Positions 1 to 7,364 of a DNA stretch of 64,000 bases are shown here, in pieces; within the stretch, counting starts at the first letter, position 1; the number at the start of each line of letters is the position of its first letter. This DNA comes from an uncultured Alphaproteobacteria bacterium (GTDB taxonomy: Bacteria > Pseudomonadota > Alphaproteobacteria > Micropepsales > Micropepsaceae), in NCBI GenBank assembly GCA_902826695.1, contig CADEFU010000015.1:1-64000 (forward strand), in the 5' to 3' direction. The translations under genes were made by a program, and so were the position numbers. A model generated the notes under the pieces. That model did not search any database, was not told where the DNA came from, and worked only from the letters and a program-made list of their open reading frames with translations.

Positions 1-34
1 GGTGGCGACGCTCGATCAGGCGGAGCTGATTTAA
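1..34 (+). pseudogene. C-terminal end of a REP-associated tyrosine transposase (partial at window edge)
   Basis: The first 34 bases read V-A-T-L-D-Q-A-E-L-I-stop, which matches the last residues (VATLDQAELL-stop) of the transposase fragment that ends at 2709. The DNA is identical except for one base near the stop. So a second copy of the same Y1-type transposase ends here, and most of it lies outside the window. Directly behind the stop follow three copies of the same short repeat that also follows the copy at 2709. Whether the off-window part is intact cannot be seen. Confidence 0.7.
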
Positions 35-117
35 TTGTTACGTGTCCCCGGATTATTTAATTGTTACGTGTCCCCGGATTACGGGAGCTGCTTTAATTGT
101 TACGTGTCCCCGGATTA
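31..117 (+). repeat. Three direct copies of REP-like repeat A
   Basis: Copies lie at 31-55, 56-81 and 92-117, all sharing the core TTGTTACGTGTCCCCGG. The first overlaps the transposase stop codon. The third is preceded by GGAGCTGC, the same bases that precede the repeat at the end of the transposase gene at 2705, so the transposase tail plus repeat seems to have been partly duplicated. REP-associated transposases are known to sit beside such repeats. Confidence 0.75.
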
Positions 118-205
118 TCTATGTTTCGCGCTTGGTTTTGCGGTAAGGTCCCCGGGCGGAGTCAAGCTGGGTTTTAGATTTTGCGCTATGATGTGCGGGA
201 AGTGC

Positions 206-235
206 GGGGAATAGGTATCATGTCCCCGTATTTCG
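206..235 (-). repeat. REP-like repeat B copy
   Basis: The bases GGGGAATAGGTATCATGTCCCC are an imperfect palindrome. Read on the minus strand they match the cores at 1257-1280, 3207-3230 and 3294-3316 (GGGGACATNATACCTATTCC type). The metallopeptidase fragment that follows is open only from just behind this copy. Confidence 0.65.
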
Positions 236-238
236 GGG

Positions 239-535
239 CGTAAGAGCACCTGGTGGGGCGAGCGCGCGGGCATCTTCGGCCATGAAGGACGCCACGCCTA
301 CGACCTGAGGCACGGCGTCTTCAACATCTATGAATTGGAACTAAACGGCTATCGGACTCAGTCTTACGTTCATGAGGGGCTAGGAGTAGAATCGGCTTAC
401 AAGGACCTTTGGCGACCAGGTATCGATCCGAGGACGCGCGATGCCGCAATAGCGGCATGGGCTTTACAATCATGGAGATCAGCCGGATGCGAAGTGAACG
501 GAAGACGCAACCCATCGCCCAATTGCGCGCTCTAG
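239..535 (+). pseudogene. C-terminal fragment of an HExxH metallopeptidase-like protein
   Basis: This frame is open from a stop at 212-214, but protein-like sequence starts only behind the palindromic repeat at 206-235. It contains GHEGRHAYD, a match to the HExxH zinc-protease motif (codons at 281-295), followed by an acidic/aromatic stretch with E and Y residues and a normal stop at 535. No start codon with a ribosome site is present, so the N-terminal part has been lost. HExxH domains of this kind are common at the C-terminus of polymorphic or secreted toxins, but that role is inference. It overlaps the next gene by 49 bases, as toxin-immunity pairs often do. Confidence 0.4.
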
Positions 536-954
536 TAGTGATGGCCGGTGCACTCGTGTTTGCGAGTCATGTGGGTGCCGAGAAGCGGGATTATGTCACT
601 GTTTGTGAAATAACAGCAGACAGCGGAAAATTTGTTTCGAAGTTCGTGTGGGTGCGCGACGCTATGCTCCAGTCAAACGCCACGGATATTACAACCCTCC
701 AAGACGCTCGATGCCCGGGAATTCAACATGTGGTAACGGTTTTGATCACGAGTGACCCCAAGAAGAAATCAGAGTTGAAGAAATTCATATCCGTGCTTAC
801 TGATCTAGATTCTTACGGGACGTACGGCAAAGAGGTTCGTGGAAATTTTTTTGGAAGGATTCAGATGTCCGGATTCCTCCATGTGCGCACACCAGCAATC
901 GTCGTAGAGAGAGTCGAGAATCTGAGTGTTAGGCGCGCTATCGCACCAAAGTAG
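487..954 (+). CDS. Predicted secreted protein of unknown function (155 aa)
   Basis: I do not recognise the family. I chose the ATG at 487 because GGAG lies 9 bases upstream. The product then begins with a basic n-region (RSERK), a hydrophobic core and a plausible cleavage site near A-E-K-R, so export to the periplasm is likely. Upstream in-frame starts at 409 and 472 lack a ribosome site. The rest is mixed alpha/beta without obvious motifs; two cysteines remain in the mature part. It starts inside the end of the HExxH metallopeptidase fragment, so a role as periplasmic immunity protein is possible but unproven. Base use is AT-richer than the chromosome around it. Confidence 0.5.
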   Translation: MRSERKTQPIAQLRALVVMAGALVFASHVGAEKRDYVTVCEITADSGKFVSKFVWVRDAMLQSNATDITTLQDARCPGIQHVVTVLITSDPKKKSELKKFISVLTDLDSYGTYGKEVRGNFFGRIQMSGFLHVRTPAIVVERVENLSVRRAIAPK

Positions 955-980
955 CAATTTCCGAATACGGAGAATACCGG

Positions 981-1156
981 AATTCCGGGGACATGTAATG
1001 ATCTCGTCCGGCGAGCGTTTGCCCCGCAAGAATTCCGGGGACATGTAATGATCTCGTCCGGCGAGCGTTTGCCCCGCAAGAATTCCGGGGACATGTAACA
1101 AATTCAAATGGGGACGGGATTCCGGGGACACGTAATGATCTCGTCCGGCGAGCGTT
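981..1156 (+). repeat. 50-bp tandem repeat built on repeat A, plus partial copies
   Basis: Two identical 50-base units lie at 981-1030 and 1031-1080, each beginning with AATTCCGGGGACATGTAATG and ending GCCCCGCAAG. A third start lies at 1081-1100, and a further partial unit at 1119-1156 keeps the segment ATCTCGTCCGGCGAGCG. The unit is repeat A in reverse orientation plus a 30-base tail. No spacers are present, so this is not a CRISPR array. No gene is visible in 955-1560. Confidence 0.8.
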
Positions 1157-1259
1157 ACCTGGCAACGCGAGCCCATGCCCTGAGGCTCGCTAAGCTTGAC
1201 CGGTCGCGAACATGGATCCGCTCGGGCGGGTCAGCACCACCGAATACGGACGAATACGG

Positions 1260-1378
1260 GGACATTATACCTATTCCCCTCCGTGTGCGCCAAGAGCATT
1301 GGCGGCCTGATCGGCGCCCCGCGTCGCCGGCTTACGCCCCGGCACCTGGCTTACGTTCGCGAAGTCGTCCGCAGCAGA
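1260..1378 (+). repeat. 119-bp direct repeat, copy 1 (contains repeat B)
   Basis: These 119 bases recur at 3294-3412 with about four mismatches. The left end carries the palindrome of repeat B (GGGGACATTATACCTATTCC), and the right end stops at GTCCGCAGCAGA. Here the repeat runs straight into a copy of repeat A at 1378. No protein function is visible in it. Confidence 0.8.
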
Positions 1379-1531
1379 ATTCCGGGGACACGTAATAATT
1401 TCATATCGAAATACGAGGCAGCATACCTACTCCCTCGCAATCTTAGGAATTCCGGGGACATGTAACAATTTCCAATTAACGCCGCCCGCGCGGGGAATGA
1501 ATTCCGGGGACACGTAACAATTTCAAATTGA
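1378..1531 (+). repeat. Three dispersed copies of REP-like repeat A
   Basis: Copies start at 1378, 1448 and 1500, each reading CCGGGGACAYGTAAYAATTT. The last one continues into CAATTTCAAATTG, a small perfect hairpin. All three are in the opposite orientation to the copies at 31-117. The copy at 1500-1531 lies where the IS481-type transposase fragment loses its homology. Confidence 0.75.
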
Positions 1532-1559
1532 CGCCACCACGAGTTCGCATTATGTTCTC

Positions 1560-2012
1560 GCATGGCTCGTTTGGCAAGAGCCGCGGCATGTATTTCGCCA
1601 CCGTGGATTCCGCGAGAACGATGCCGAGTTTCGCGAGTTCGCCGTGAATGCGCGGCGCACCCCACAGCGGGTTCTCGCGCGCCATGCGCTTGATGAGCGC
1701 TATCGTCGCTCGCTCGATGCGAGGCCGCCCGGCGCGCCGCGAACGCCACCGCCAATAGCGGCGGAAGCCCTCGCGATGCCACCGCAGCAGGGTGGCGGGC
1801 GTGACCAGCATCGTGCAGCGCGCAACTTTCGGCCAGAGGCGAAACAGCCATACTAGGAAAAGGCGATCACCATTGGTCAAGCGGACGCGCCGCGCTTGGC
1901 GGCTCAGCACGGCATTTTCGTGCCGAAGGCGCGCGATCTCGGCCAGCAGCAGCGGCTGGGCGCAAAGCAGAGCGCCAAGGCTGCTCACGAGACAGAGATT
2001 CAAAACGACCAT
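1560..2012 (-). pseudogene. Truncated IS481-type (integrase-core) transposase, N-terminal part
   Basis: From the ATG at 2012 the frame reads an N-terminal transposase region. It has a leucine-rich helix, then LRWHREGFRRYWRWRSR, RRAGRPRI, RMARENPLWGAPRIHGEL and ESTVAKYMPR. This is the conserved helix-turn-helix/linker region of integrase-core (IS481/IS3-like) transposases with the usual WG-PRI-GEL signature. Homology stops near 1578, before the DDE catalytic core, and the frame then runs into repeat A at 1500-1531. About 150 residues of a normal 300-400 survive, so it cannot be active. Nothing else is coded in the stretch between it and the secretin fragment. Confidence 0.75.
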
Positions 2013-2083
2013 CGGCTCATCCAGCCGTGCGCGACCAGCCCCGGCAACCTTCCAGGTGAAGGTCTCCACAGCGCGGAGGTTGC

Positions 2084-2359
2084 CTACTTCCGCTTCTCGG
2101 CGTCCGTGATCATCGCGTCGAGGCCGCGCAAGCCTTTGCGGAGCGAGTCCGTGATCTCGCGGGCCGCCGCGGGGCTTCTGAGGATGCGGGGTTTTAGGAA
2201 GATCAGCAGCTCCGTGCGGTCGCTCGACTGGGCCGTCGTCGAGAACAGCTTGCCGAGCACCGGTATGTCTTTCAGCACCGGCACGCCGTTGTCGCCGTAG
2301 GTTTCGGCCTGGCGGATGAGGCCGCCGAGTGCGATCGAGTCGCCGTCTTGCACAGCATG
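2084..2359 (-). pseudogene. C-terminal fragment of a type II secretion secretin (GspD-like)
   Basis: The frame contains VQDGDSIALGGLI, GVPVLKDIPVLGKLF and RTELLIFLKPRILRSP, the hallmark end of the secretin domain of GspD/PilQ-type outer-membrane secretins, followed by a basic tail and stop at 2084. Only about 90 residues remain of a protein that normally has 600-800. The break is at 2359, exactly where a copy of repeat A (2360-2391) begins. No other gsp gene is in the window. It is a remnant that was cut or brought in by rearrangement at the repeat. Confidence 0.75.
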
Positions 2360-2391
2360 AATTCCGGGGACACGTAACAATTTCGAATTGA
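2360..2391 (+). repeat. REP-like repeat A copy at a gene-fragment junction
   Basis: The sequence reads AATTCCGGGGACACGTAACA followed by an AATTTCGAATT palindrome. The secretin fragment ends on its left edge and the transposase fragment begins on its right edge. Confidence 0.75.
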
Positions 2392-2709
2392 CCAATGCGC
2401 GCGCGGCTGGTGTCGCATCCGGCCGACTGGACGTGGTCCAGCGCGGCGGCACACCTCACCGGCAAGGCGGACCTCCTCGTGCGGCCCGGCGCGTGGATGG
2501 CGCGCGCGGGCGATTGGGCGGCGCATCTCGGCGCGGCGCCGGTGACAAGCGAAGTTGAGGCGATTCGCTTGAGCACCAGCACGGGCCGGCCCTTGGGGAC
2601 GGCGGACTTTGTCGCTAAACTTGAGCACGATCTCGGCCGAACGCTCGGCCGCCGCAAACCCGGCCGAAAGGCGAAGGTGGCGACGCTCGATCAGGCGGAG
2701 CTGCTTTAA
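2392..2709 (+). pseudogene. REP-associated tyrosine transposase (Y1/RAYT family), C-terminal fragment
   Basis: The frame from 2392 reads P-M-R-A-R-L-V, then HPADWTWSSAAAHL, GRPLGTADFVAKLE and a basic tail RRKPGRKAK ending at 2709. These are the typical C-terminal blocks of REP-associated tyrosine transposases (NPxRARLV, W.WSS, GRPLG). The catalytic N-terminal half with the HUH motif and tyrosine is missing, and the break coincides with repeat A at 2360-2391. The last bases and the following repeat are the same as at 1-55. The ATG at 2395 is only an internal Met, so this is a remnant. Confidence 0.8.
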
Positions 2710-2730
2710 TTGTTACGTGTCCCCGGATTA
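2705..2730 (+). repeat. REP-like repeat A copy behind the transposase remnant
   Basis: The core TTGTTACGTGTCCCCGG follows directly on the stop codon of the transposase fragment, exactly as at 31-55. The same gene-repeat arrangement at both places supports a moved unit of transposase plus repeat. Confidence 0.75.
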
Positions 2731-2831
2731 CGAACTCTCAGGGACAACCAGTTAACCCTTATACTACAGGTCAGACACAGCCACGCACCGACTCACACTA
2801 TCCGATAAAGTGAATGCCGAAAGGTGACAGC

Positions 2832-3164
2832 ATGGTTCAAGTTTGGTTTCTCCCTGAGCTGATTGGCGCCCAAGTCTTGCTCGCACAAGGAGGAGGAGAC
2901 GAAGCGACTGTGCTACACTTTTCAAACTCGTGGCACTACACGATCTTCAACCCGACAAATTTGACCAATGCTGCAGGGAGCATGGCTGATGTGTCGTCAT
3001 TGGCTGGAGAAACTGTTACGCAGGCGTCAGCCAACGAAGAGACGATGACCATCTCAACAAGTACCGGCTTGACGTTGACGACCGACCTCCGCGATTCAGC
3101 CTATCAAGGCCCCGAAGCCGCCGTAGTAGAATCGCCTGCCGGTACCATTTTTGTGATACGATAA
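2832..3164 (+). CDS. Hypothetical protein (110 aa)
   Basis: I do not recognise this protein. The ATG at 2832 is preferred over that at 2814 because AAAGGTG lies a few bases upstream. The product is acidic to neutral, rich in S, T, N and A, with short beta-type segments and no clear signal peptide or membrane helix. It lies between repeat A (2705) and repeat B (3207), separate from any operon, in lower-GC sequence than the surrounding chromosome. It may have come in with the repeat region. Confidence 0.45.
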   Translation: MVQVWFLPELIGAQVLLAQGGGDEATVLHFSNSWHYTIFNPTNLTNAAGSMADVSSLAGETVTQASANEETMTISTSTGLTLTTDLRDSAYQGPEAAVVESPAGTIFVIR

Positions 3165-3190
3165 ATCGGATCGCGGTAGCAGAACAAACG

Positions 3191-3230
3191 TAACAACGGG
3201 TAACAACGGGGACACGATACATATTCCCCG
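3191..3230 (+). repeat. 10-bp tandem duplication and REP-like repeat B copy
   Basis: GTAACAACGG occurs twice in tandem at 3190-3209 and leads into a copy of repeat B, CGGGGACACGATACATATTC, at 3207-3230. No gene is seen in 3165-3384. Confidence 0.6.
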
Positions 3231-3293
3231 TTCCCACTAAACGCCTAACCGCGAGGGGTGACCACCCCCGAGCGGACTCCCCGGCGAATGCGA

Positions 3294-3412
3294 GGACATG
3301 ATACCTATTCCCCTCCGTGCGCGCCAAGAGCATTGGCGGCCTGATCGGCGCCCCGCGTCGCCGGCTCACACCCCGGCACCTGGCTTACGTTCGCGAAGTC
3401 GTCCGCAGCAGA
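3294..3412 (+). repeat. 119-bp direct repeat, copy 2
   Basis: About 97 % identical to 1260-1378. Its right end (GTCCGCAGCAGA) lies inside the 3' end of the membrane-protein gene 3385-3867, whose last eight residues (LLRTTSRT) are therefore encoded by the repeat. Confidence 0.8.
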
Positions 3413-3867
3413 TAGACGGCGTCAACGAACGATAGCGCGCCAAACGTCGCTATCATCGTGGAGATGACCAAATTGGCAAAAAGACAATCCGCGGGCAAAT
3501 CGCCGGCGCCGGGAAGGCATCTTCCCTCAGGCAAGAGATCCGGTCGAACAATTGCGACAAGCATCGCCGCCATGAAGGCCGCAGCGATACCGAACAGCCA
3601 ATAGCTCACGACACGTGCCCAGCCGGGAAGCATAGCGAACACGTGCCCAAGGTCGAGTTCGCCTTGGAGCGTATAGGGAAACCCGTCGCGCTTGCCGACG
3701 TAGAGCAGAAAGTAGAAGAAAACGGCGAACGCGAGCGCAACGAAAATCCCGGTCAACTGATACAGACGCGATGGCTCGACCAAATCGATCTGCCAGCCGG
3801 CCTGACAAACGAGACCGAGCAAGAACGCGGCGGCGCCCGCCACACCGAACAATCGGTCGAGAAGCAT
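3385..3867 (-). CDS. Four-helix membrane protein, 3' end replaced by repeat
   Basis: Start at the ATG 3867, with a strong GGAGGGAGC ribosome site upstream; the longer frame to 4020 has none. The product has four likely membrane helices (about residues 6-24, 40-60, 80-104 and 130-152) and two cysteines in an extracytoplasmic loop (CLPG...ADCL). I cannot assign a family. The final residues LLRTTSRT come from the 119-bp repeat at 3294-3412 and also appear as the end of another frame at copy 1. The natural C-terminus was therefore probably cut off by the repeat, although the loss may be short. Confidence 0.55.
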   Translation of the reverse strand: MLLDRLFGVAGAAAFLLGLVCQAGWQIDLVEPSRLYQLTGIFVALAFAVFFYFLLYVGKRDGFPYTLQGELDLGHVFAMLPGWARVVSYWLFGIAAAFMAAMLVAIVRPDLLPEGRCLPGAGDLPADCLFANLVISTMIATFGALSFVDAVYLLRTTSRT

Positions 3868-4635
3868 CTTGCGCTCCCTCCATGTTCCAAACCACGCGGC
3901 CGCTCCCACAATTCTATTCGAAGGCCGATCTCGGAAGACAGTCAAGCGGCGCTGACAGCTCATACCGCATAACGGAGTTGTCATTTGCGAGGACACGTCA
4001 GGACCTGGGCCCGCGAGCAACGCGAGCGGACGCCCCAGGGCTCGCGACGCACGCTTCTCTCGTCCCCATTCGGCCGCCCGGTGCGCGTTCGCGCTTGCAT
4101 TTGTTCGCTAAATGTTCTATGCGGATGATGTGGCCGATCTTCGACAAGTTGGTCGGCCGCATTCCCTCGCCCGGTGGGGCGAGCGGCTGCACCTTGAAAA
4201 TTGCATCTGGTGAGTGACGATCGTGCTGATCCCTGGCGCGGCGTTGGCTGCTGCGTGTTCGGCTGGCGGAGCGTGCAGGTTCGAGCGGCGTTTTTCCGCA
4301 TCTCGGCCGTGCGCAATGTTCGTGCGGGCTTGGCCGCCGTTGCCGCCTGCGTTTGCGCGCGGCCCACGCGAGCCGAACGGATCTCTAACGCCAATCTAAC
4401 GCATATCTAACGGATGACGCCGCGGAGATCCGCGGATCTAACGCTTCTAACGGATAGGATTTTGCATCGCGCCGCGACCGCACGGATTGGGGGCCTTGCA
4501 AGCCCCCTCCCCCCGGAAAAAAATGACGCAAAAATCCCACGCTGCGGCCAAATTCATGCGGGGCGCCGAACTCTGCGCTAACCATCGCTGCACCATTTCC
4601 AGCTAAAGTTTCGGTCTTGGGGATGGGGGTCTCGC
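3868..4635. other. 768-base stretch without a convincing gene
   Basis: Short frames on both strands here are arginine- or proline-rich and lack ribosome sites, so I take none as a gene. The stretch holds TCTAACG iterons and a palindrome (4384-4452) and a GC-rich hairpin at 4489-4507 (GGGGGCCTTGCAAGCCCCC). It is the upstream region of the M48 protease gene at 4636. Confidence 0.5.
4384..4452 (+). repeat. TCTAACG iterons around a CGCGGA-GA-TCCGCG palindrome
   Basis: TCTAACG occurs at 4384, 4395 and 4406 (exact 11-base period) and again at 4437 and 4446. Between the two groups lies the palindrome CCGCGGAGATCCGCGG. Repeats phased to one helical turn plus a palindrome suggest a protein-binding array; the target is unknown. 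It lies 184-252 bases before the M48 protease start. Confidence 0.6.
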
Positions 4636-7353
4636 ATGGGTTTCTTCACGCGCAAAGCGGCGCCGGTCGACACGTTTGAGTTTCCGCCAAGCCCGGCGGT
4701 CGTGCCCGAGGGCCTGACGCAGGCGACGCCGAAGTACAAGCGGCACGCCACGATCGCCATGCTGAGCTTGCTGTTGTTCGTGGCCGTCTATGTCGGGCTG
4801 ACCGGCTGGTTCGCTTGGACCGCCTACATGATCTTTGCGAACATCGAGACGTTCCAAGAGGATCAGCTCTTTGTCGCGGTCGCAGGCGGGTGCTCTGCGT
4901 TCCTGGCTCTGTTCATGGCCAAGAGCCTGTTCGCGTTCCAAAAAGGTGCCGCCTCCGAAGACATGGAGTTGAAGCAGAAGGACCACCCGCGCCTCTTCAA
5001 GTTCCTGCACGCGATCGCGGACGAGACGGGCGCGCCGAAGCCGCACCGCGTGTTCCTCTCGCCGCGGGTGAATGCGGCGGTGTTCTACGATCTCAGCTTC
5101 CTCAATCTGATCCTGCCGTCGAAGAAGAACCTCGAGATCGGGCTCGGCCTCGTCAACGTGCTGACCATGAGCGAGCTCAAAGCGGTGCTCGCGCACGAGT
5201 TCGGACACTTTGCGCAGAAGTCGATGGCGGTCGGCCGCTGGGTCTATATCGCGCAGCAGGTGGCGACGCAGATCGTCAACAAGCGCGACGTGTTCGACAA
5301 GTTCTTGTCAGGCTTGAGCCGCTTCGACCTGCGCGTCGCGTGGGTCGGTTGGATCTTGCAGTTTGTCGTGTGGTCGATCCGGTCGCTGACCGACACATTG
5401 CTCAGCGGCGTGATCCTGGCGCAGCGTGCGCTGTCGCGGGAGATGGAGTTTCAGGCCGATCTCGTCTCCGTGCGGGCGACGGGCAGCGAGGCGCTGATCA
5501 ACGCGTTGCACAAGCTTTCGGGCGCCGACGACGCGCTGGACCGTGCGTTCAACTTCGCGGGGGCGGAGCACCACAGCAAGACGCCGGTCAAGGACGTGTT
5601 CGCCGTGCAGTCGCGCGTGCTCGATCATCTGCGGTCGATCTACAACGACCCGCACTATGGCGCGGCACCGGCGCCGTCGAAGGAAGCGCCGGAGCTGCAC
5701 CGCGTGTTCAAGAGCGACGTCGCGGCGCCGCCACGCATGTGGGCGACCCATCCGGCGAACGCCGACCGCGAGGAAAACGCGAAGATCGTGTTTGTGCGTT
5801 GCGAGCGCGACGAGCGCAGTGCGTGGGAACTGTTCCCGGACGCGGCGGACCTGCGCGAGGAGATGACGGCGAAGATCTTCGCGGCCGCGCCGGTGGCGAA
5901 GGGCGAGACGGCCGAACCCGCGCCGGTGCCCGCGCCGCTTGAAGAGACCTTCGCAAGGCTTGACGCGTCTTATTCGAGCAAGACGATCGACAAGCGGTAT
6001 CGCGGCGCCTATCTCGGCCGGGCGATCGCGCGCGGGTTCAAGAGCGTTGACGACATGTACAACGGTGCGCCGGCCGCCAACATCGGCGCGCGGGTGGGCG
6101 CGCTCTATCCGGAGGCGTTCGGAACCGCGCTCGAGAAGCTGCGCGAGCTGTTCGACGAGAAGAACACGTTCGAAGGGCTGCAGAAGGGCTACCTCAAGGC
6201 GCCGGGCGGCGTCGTGCGCTGGCGCGGCGAAGAAGTGGCGCCGCGGCAGTTGCCGAAAATTCTGAAGGCGCTCGACGAAGAGATCACGCCGATCAAGACC
6301 GACATCGCCGAGCACGACCGGGAAGTCCGCAGCGTGCATCTGGCGGCGGCGAAGGCGCTGGGTCAGGGATGGGATGCGTATCTCGTCGGTCTGACCTCGC
6401 TGATCCACTATGCCGAGCATACGCACGCCGACCTGATGGACCTGCAGGGCGTGCTTGCGAACGTCTATGCGATCGTGACCGCCGACAAGAAGGTCAGCAA
6501 AAAAGAAATGCGGCGCCTGATCGCGGCCGGGAACGACGTGCACGACGCGCTTGAAAAGATCTACCGCCAAGCGGGCGAGCTTTTGCTCGATGAGCGCACG
6601 GCCAAGCGCGCCGAGATCGCGGACTATGTCGCGGCGCTTGGCGCGTTCACTCTGCCGGTGGCGGACGAGAGCAACATCGGCGACTGGCTCAGCGTGATCG
6701 ACGGGTGGATCAACGGTGCGGCCGGTACGCTGATGTCGATCCGCGGCAGCGCGCTGCAAGAGCTTCTGATCGCCGAAGACGACGTCGCCGCTTGGCACGC
6801 TGCGGGCACGCAAGCCCCCGTCGCGCCGGCCGCTGCGAGGGCGCCGGCGGACTATCCCCGCTTGATGCTCGGCGACGCCCGTCCCCGGCAGGAAAAGCTG
6901 AGCTGGTGGGATCGCTTCCAGGTCGCCGACGGTTGGGTTGCGGCAAGCGCCCGCTTCCTCGTCGCCGGCACTGTGGTTGGGGCGGTGCTGGTGGTCGGCG
7001 CGATGCTCGCGTTCCACGGCCGCGCTCAGGCTGAGGTTTGGGTGCCGGCGGAGCCGATGTCGCCGACGCTCAGCGCTCCAAGCGAGGCCGAGCAGCCGAC
7101 AGCTGCGCCTGAAGAGGTGCCCGGACTGAGACCTGCCGAACCGGCGATGGAGGCGGCCCCGGCCGATGTCGCGCCCACGGAGGTCGCGCCTGCCGAGGCG
7201 ATGCCGGACGAAAGTCTGCCCCCCGACGCGTCCGCGCCGGCGGAGACGCAGCCGCCATCGTCGGACGAGGCGCCGGAAAGCATGGCCGCTCCGCCGGCTG
7301 AGCCCACGGCGGACGTGCCCGTGACAACGGAGTTGCGCGATAGCTTGGAGTAG
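4636..7353 (+). CDS. Membrane-anchored M48 family metallopeptidase (905 aa)
   Basis: An HEFGH zinc site at residues 187-191 within AHEFGHFAQKS, followed by SREMEFQADLVSVR with the third-ligand acidic residue, marks an M48 (Ste24/HtpX-type) protease. Two membrane helices (about 42-68 and 78-100) precede the catalytic part, and helices around 230-265 may also be membrane-embedded. A further membrane helix lies near 772-795, followed by a Pro/Ala/Glu-rich tail of about 110 residues that probably crosses to the periplasm. At 905 residues it is about three times the size of HtpX. The middle region (about 390-760) is helical and unassigned. The start ATG is supported by the basic N-terminus; GGGGATGGGG lies just upstream. 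The gene stands alone; the iteron array is upstream. Confidence 0.85.
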   Translation: MGFFTRKAAPVDTFEFPPSPAVVPEGLTQATPKYKRHATIAMLSLLLFVAVYVGLTGWFAWTAYMIFANIETFQEDQLFVAVAGGCSAFLALFMAKSLFAFQKGAASEDMELKQKDHPRLFKFLHAIADETGAPKPHRVFLSPRVNAAVFYDLSFLNLILPSKKNLEIGLGLVNVLTMSELKAVLAHEFGHFAQKSMAVGRWVYIAQQVATQIVNKRDVFDKFLSGLSRFDLRVAWVGWILQFVVWSIRSLTDTLLSGVILAQRALSREMEFQADLVSVRATGSEALINALHKLSGADDALDRAFNFAGAEHHSKTPVKDVFAVQSRVLDHLRSIYNDPHYGAAPAPSKEAPELHRVFKSDVAAPPRMWATHPANADREENAKIVFVRCERDERSAWELFPDAADLREEMTAKIFAAAPVAKGETAEPAPVPAPLEETFARLDASYSSKTIDKRYRGAYLGRAIARGFKSVDDMYNGAPAANIGARVGALYPEAFGTALEKLRELFDEKNTFEGLQKGYLKAPGGVVRWRGEEVAPRQLPKILKALDEEITPIKTDIAEHDREVRSVHLAAAKALGQGWDAYLVGLTSLIHYAEHTHADLMDLQGVLANVYAIVTADKKVSKKEMRRLIAAGNDVHDALEKIYRQAGELLLDERTAKRAEIADYVAALGAFTLPVADESNIGDWLSVIDGWINGAAGTLMSIRGSALQELLIAEDDVAAWHAAGTQAPVAPAAARAPADYPRLMLGDARPRQEKLSWWDRFQVADGWVAASARFLVAGTVVGAVLVVGAMLAFHGRAQAEVWVPAEPMSPTLSAPSEAEQPTAAPEEVPGLRPAEPAMEAAPADVAPTEVAPAEAMPDESLPPDASAPAETQPPSSDEAPESMAAPPAEPTADVPVTTELRDSLE

Positions 7354-7364
7354 CGCGCCGCCGG

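Noticed and set aside
981..1156. CRISPR-like array
   Set aside because: The 50-base units are directly adjacent without spacers and the unit is a REP-like repeat with its tail; no cas genes are near.
2705..2730. Rho-independent terminator behind the transposase remnant
   Set aside because: The palindrome is repeat A, found at many places with no T-run, so it is treated as a repeat.
3981..4410. Short frames in the gene-free stretch before the M48 protease
   Set aside because: Poor composition, no ribosome sites and no consistent motif; kept as non-coding.
5308..7017. Long minus-strand frame of 569 codons opposite the M48 gene
   Set aside because: It is the antisense shadow of the protease gene; composition is Arg/His-rich and no ribosome site or family motif is seen.
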